Shown here piece by piece: positions 53,659-55,728 of a DNA stretch of 55,728 nucleotides. Below the pieces are notes generated by a model. It did not search any database, was not told where the DNA came from, and saw only the letters and a program-made list of their open reading frames with translations. Origin of the DNA: VMCP01 sp964408945 (lineage in GTDB: Bacteria; Bacteroidota; Bacteroidia; NS11-12g; UBA955); assembly GCA_964408945.1 (NCBI GenBank), contig CAYPBJ010000014.1, positions 1-55,728 of the forward strand, in the 5' to 3' direction. Positions within the stretch are counted from its first letter, which is position 1, and each line of letters opens with the position of its first letter. A program made the position numbers and the translations under genes.

Positions 53659-53666
53659 CAAAGTTA
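53659..53666 (-). promoter_or_regulatory. Promoter -7 box (TAACTTTG) for the GH3 fusion gene
   Basis: TAACTTTG on the minus strand lies 8 nt before the ATG at 53650. It overlaps the region that would code for the N-terminus of a longer start, so 53650 is preferred. Confidence 0.6.
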
Positions 53667-53810
53667 CGAAGAACCATCGCTTAAATTAGATTTGTTGTTT
53701 TGATGTATTTTAAGTTTTTTCGAAAAATTATCTTGCCCAGGCCACATTTTAACGCTTAATTGTGTCTATGGATTTGCTATTGCAATGATGGCAAGCTATG
53801 AAACCTGCAA

Positions 53811-54350
53811 ATGACAGACAAAGAAATTGTGGAAGGCTGCATTCGGGAAGACCGAAAATGTCAAAAGTTTCTATGGGAAAAACACTCCCGGAAACTTATG
53901 TCGCTATGTCTACGTTACTGTCAAAATCAGGAAGAAGCTGAAGACGCCCTTATGGAAGCCTACGTTAAAATATACGACAACATGAAGTCATTCCGTTACC
54001 AAAGTTCTTTGGAAACATGGATGCGTCGTATATGCGTAAACATATCCATCAATAAAATAAGAGCTCGCAAATTCAATTGGCAAGACATCTCAGAAAACGA
54101 ATATCAATTAGGTTATGATGATCATTCGTTTGACCAGGTAAACGTTGACCAAATAATGGCTCTCATTGGCAAATTACCCGAAGGCTACAGGACCATATTT
54201 AATATGTTTGCAGTAGAAGGATACTCCCACAAAGAAATATCCGAAACTTTAGGCATTGACGAAGGCACTAGCCGCTCACAACTCGCCAAAGCCCGCAAAG
54301 CCCTTCAATCTATGTTGAACCTCTCCAATCCTGAAATCCATGAAAAATAA
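53811..54350 (+). CDS. ECF-type RNA polymerase sigma factor
   Basis: A 179-residue sigma-70 family factor. Region 2 (about 20-90) shows WEKHSRKLMSLCLRYCQNQEEAEDALMEAYVKIYDNM and SLETWMRRICVNISINKIR. Region 4 (about 120-170) shows LPEGYRTIFNMFAVEGYSHKEISETLGIDEGTSRSQLAKARKAL, the helix-turn-helix that reads the -35 element. Regions 1 and 3 are absent, as in ECF factors. It overlaps the next gene by 11 bp, the usual setting for a cognate anti-sigma partner. The upstream 160 bp has no exact TAnnTTTG box, so it may depend on another or its own promoter type. Confidence 0.95.
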   Translation: MTDKEIVEGCIREDRKCQKFLWEKHSRKLMSLCLRYCQNQEEAEDALMEAYVKIYDNMKSFRYQSSLETWMRRICVNISINKIRARKFNWQDISENEYQLGYDDHSFDQVNVDQIMALIGKLPEGYRTIFNMFAVEGYSHKEISETLGIDEGTSRSQLAKARKALQSMLNLSNPEIHEK

Positions 54351-55686
54351 CCAACCTAATTGGATTCAAGAAATACAGAATTTGGAGACTCAATACAGTC
54401 CCCAAACCAACTTCAATGAAGTCATGAACCGCCGCAAGAAAAAGCGTCGCGGTTTCATTTGGTGGACCACTCGAAGCAGCGTGCTACTATTGATTGGTTT
54501 CGGTTCTGCTTACTCATACTTCAATTCGTTCAATCAAGCGCCATCAAACAACCCCAACGTTGTTTCATCTCCTACTGTTTCAACAAAAGTTGAATCAACC
54601 AAAGATGTCTCAGATAAAGAACTTTCAGGTAAAAATAGTTCAATTAATGATGGTTCATTGAAACCACTTACCGCTTCAACCGCTTCAGGCAACCGCTTAA
54701 CTACATCTGCAAACGCTTCAAATAATTCAAACGCTTCAAAAAGCCTTTCAACCACTTCTAAGAACCTTTCTAAAAAATCAAAATTTCTTGTTTCAAAGTC
54801 AAGAAAATCTAAAGTTCAATCTCCAAAGGCTTTTGTCACCACGCCAATGAGTCAAAACATTGTTGCCCAGCCTTCTGAAAAAACTACCTCCATTCAGACC
54901 GAAACACTTCAAGAAGTACAACAGCGCATTGCGCAAATCTTTAATGGCAAAAATCGGTTGTCACGAACGAATATTTCCACTTGGAAAACCATTCCATCTG
55001 ACGTTGATTGGATTGACCTCGATTTAAAAGAGCCTGAAATCAAACTTCACCCCGGAAAATTGCCTTGGTATGTTGAGTTTTCAGCTATTACAGGTTCAAA
55101 TAGCCAAATTGACTTCGACAACCAGCAAAACCTCAGTATTTTAGGCACCCAATACATTGCACAATACCAAGGAAGCATACTTCGTGAATTCCAAAATGCC
55201 ACTATGTGGGGACTAGGAATCAGCTACACCGAATGGGTAGGAAACGGACAATGGCGAAATATTGAAGAAACCATCACCAAAGTCTACGATTCTACCGTCA
55301 TGGACAGTGTTTGGAAATCAACTCTCAACACTACCACGGGCATGATCAACTACCGAATTGACAAAATTTCGGTTCCCCTTCAATTCCGATTCCACACACA
55401 AATTCTCAAACTTCCCATTAGATTGGGTGCCCAACTAGCTCCTGGAATGACCACCCTTACCGAAGGAAACTATTTCAACGAAACCAGCTTTGGCCCTATC
55501 AATCGACAAAGAAACTTCAGCTTCGATGGTAAACTCACCATTGGTCCCATGATACCCATCTCTGATCATTTCACCATCATCATCGAACCCTCATTGGTAT
55601 TCCAAACCTTCCGCGGCCCAAACAACCAATGGAACGCAAAATCCTTCACCGGCTTAGGAATTGGGATGATGTGGAGGGTGTTTTAG
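54340..55686 (+). CDS. Membrane-anchored protein with disordered linker and beta-barrel-like domain, sigma partner
   Basis: A 448-residue protein. The first 37 residues are cytoplasmic and end in RRKKKRR. One membrane helix follows (about 38-62). A long Ser/Thr/Lys/Asn-rich, low-complexity region (about 65-190) comes next, and then a C-terminal region (about 240-448) of alternating strands with aromatic girdles (WYVEFSAITGSN, MWGLGISYTEWVGNGQW, ISVPLQFRFHTQI, GMTTLTEGNYF) like small outer-membrane barrels. The overlap with the sigma gene suggests it is an anti-sigma factor or a regulated product, but no classical zinc-binding anti-sigma motif is seen. The stop is 4 bp before heptamer array D. 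Confidence 0.75.
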   Translation: MKNNQPNWIQEIQNLETQYSPQTNFNEVMNRRKKKRRGFIWWTTRSSVLLLIGFGSAYSYFNSFNQAPSNNPNVVSSPTVSTKVESTKDVSDKELSGKNSSINDGSLKPLTASTASGNRLTTSANASNNSNASKSLSTTSKNLSKKSKFLVSKSRKSKVQSPKAFVTTPMSQNIVAQPSEKTTSIQTETLQEVQQRIAQIFNGKNRLSRTNISTWKTIPSDVDWIDLDLKEPEIKLHPGKLPWYVEFSAITGSNSQIDFDNQQNLSILGTQYIAQYQGSILREFQNATMWGLGISYTEWVGNGQWRNIEETITKVYDSTVMDSVWKSTLNTTTGMINYRIDKISVPLQFRFHTQILKLPIRLGAQLAPGMTTLTEGNYFNETSFGPINRQRNFSFDGKLTIGPMIPISDHFTIIIEPSLVFQTFRGPNNQWNAKSFTGLGIGMMWRVF

Positions 55687-55690
55687 AGGC

Positions 55691-55728
55691 TAGTCCGTAG
55701 TCCGTAGTCCGTAGTCCGTAGTCTGTGG
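55691..55728. repeat. Heptamer tandem array D (runs off the right edge)
   Basis: Four TAGTCCG units, then TAGTCTG and TGG at the end of the window. It follows the barrel gene stop (55684-55686) after 4 bp. The unit differs from those of arrays A, B and C but keeps the 7-bp period and the TAG start. Confidence 0.85.

Noticed and set aside
53651..53677. Longer N-terminus for the GH3 fusion (ATG at 53677)
   Set aside because: The -7 box at 53659-53666 lies inside this stretch, and the shorter start gives a clean signal peptide.
1..55728. Integrated phage, insertion sequence or tRNA genes
   Set aside because: No integrase, transposase or phage structural genes were found, and no cloverleaf was noticed in the short intergenic regions. 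The S74 domain alone is not evidence of a phage.

Overview
The window looks like part of a Bacteroidota chromosome, most likely order Flavobacteriales and probably from a metagenome-type assembly. The evidence is TAnnTTTG promoter -7 boxes, lack of strong Shine-Dalgarno sites, type IX secretion genes (PorW/SprE, PorD, a gliding-type C-terminal sorting domain), the Bacteroidota form of RNA polymerase omega, the alternative GlmU family, and a bactofilin-AtpZ-AtpI-atpB-atpE-atpF ATP synthase order. Coding density is high and most of the window is housekeeping. No rRNA, tRNA, CRISPR array, transposase or prophage was seen.

Layout. 1-3000 (minus): F0 ATP synthase operon led by a small membrane protein and a bactofilin, with a strong hairpin between atpE and atpF. 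3-9.5 kb (plus): porW/sprE, a class A penicillin-binding protein, ribosomal protein L31 type B and alternative GlmU. 9.5-19.8 kb: malate dehydrogenase plus EamA exporter, arginine decarboxylase, then a long minus block (sodium/solute symporter, an unrecognised 824-residue secreted protein, NlpC/P60 peptidase, ferredoxin, uridine kinase-like enzyme, MORN-type protein). 19.8-30.7 kb (mostly plus): YjbR protein, a cyclophilin-FKBP fusion, a methyltransferase, a repeat-rich S74 adhesin, a PKD protein exported by the type IX system, a Crp/Fnr regulator on the opposite strand, then a lipoprotein plus DUF5723 barrel pair. 30.7-38.3 kb (minus): split transketolase with a VWA gene between its halves, then mfd and a metallo-beta-lactamase-fold lipase, all tightly spaced. 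38.4-43.9 kb (plus): bamD-rpoZ-coaBC-porD-aroB-aroA, all overlapping. 43.9-49.9 kb (minus): aroC-mazG, DUF4153 and an M13 peptidase. 50-55.7 kb: four-helix-bundle (23S IVP family) gene, GH3/beta-lactamase fusion, and an ECF sigma factor overlapping a membrane-anchored beta-barrel protein.

The most unusual signal is a family of 7-bp-period tandem arrays at four places (9457-9554, 49916-50041, 50645-50776, 55691-55728). Each has its own dominant heptamer, but exact words are shared between distant arrays. They sit at gene ends and supply or surround stop codons. Two of them bracket the four-helix-bundle gene in opposite orientation, which makes that segment a candidate small mobile or repeat-associated cassette. 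The same spot carries a 100-N assembly gap with an exact 55-bp duplication on its two sides, which is almost certainly an unmerged contig overlap.

Several genes have a -7 box only 5-11 nt before the ATG, so leaderless or near-leaderless transcripts look common here. These boxes also settle several start codons.
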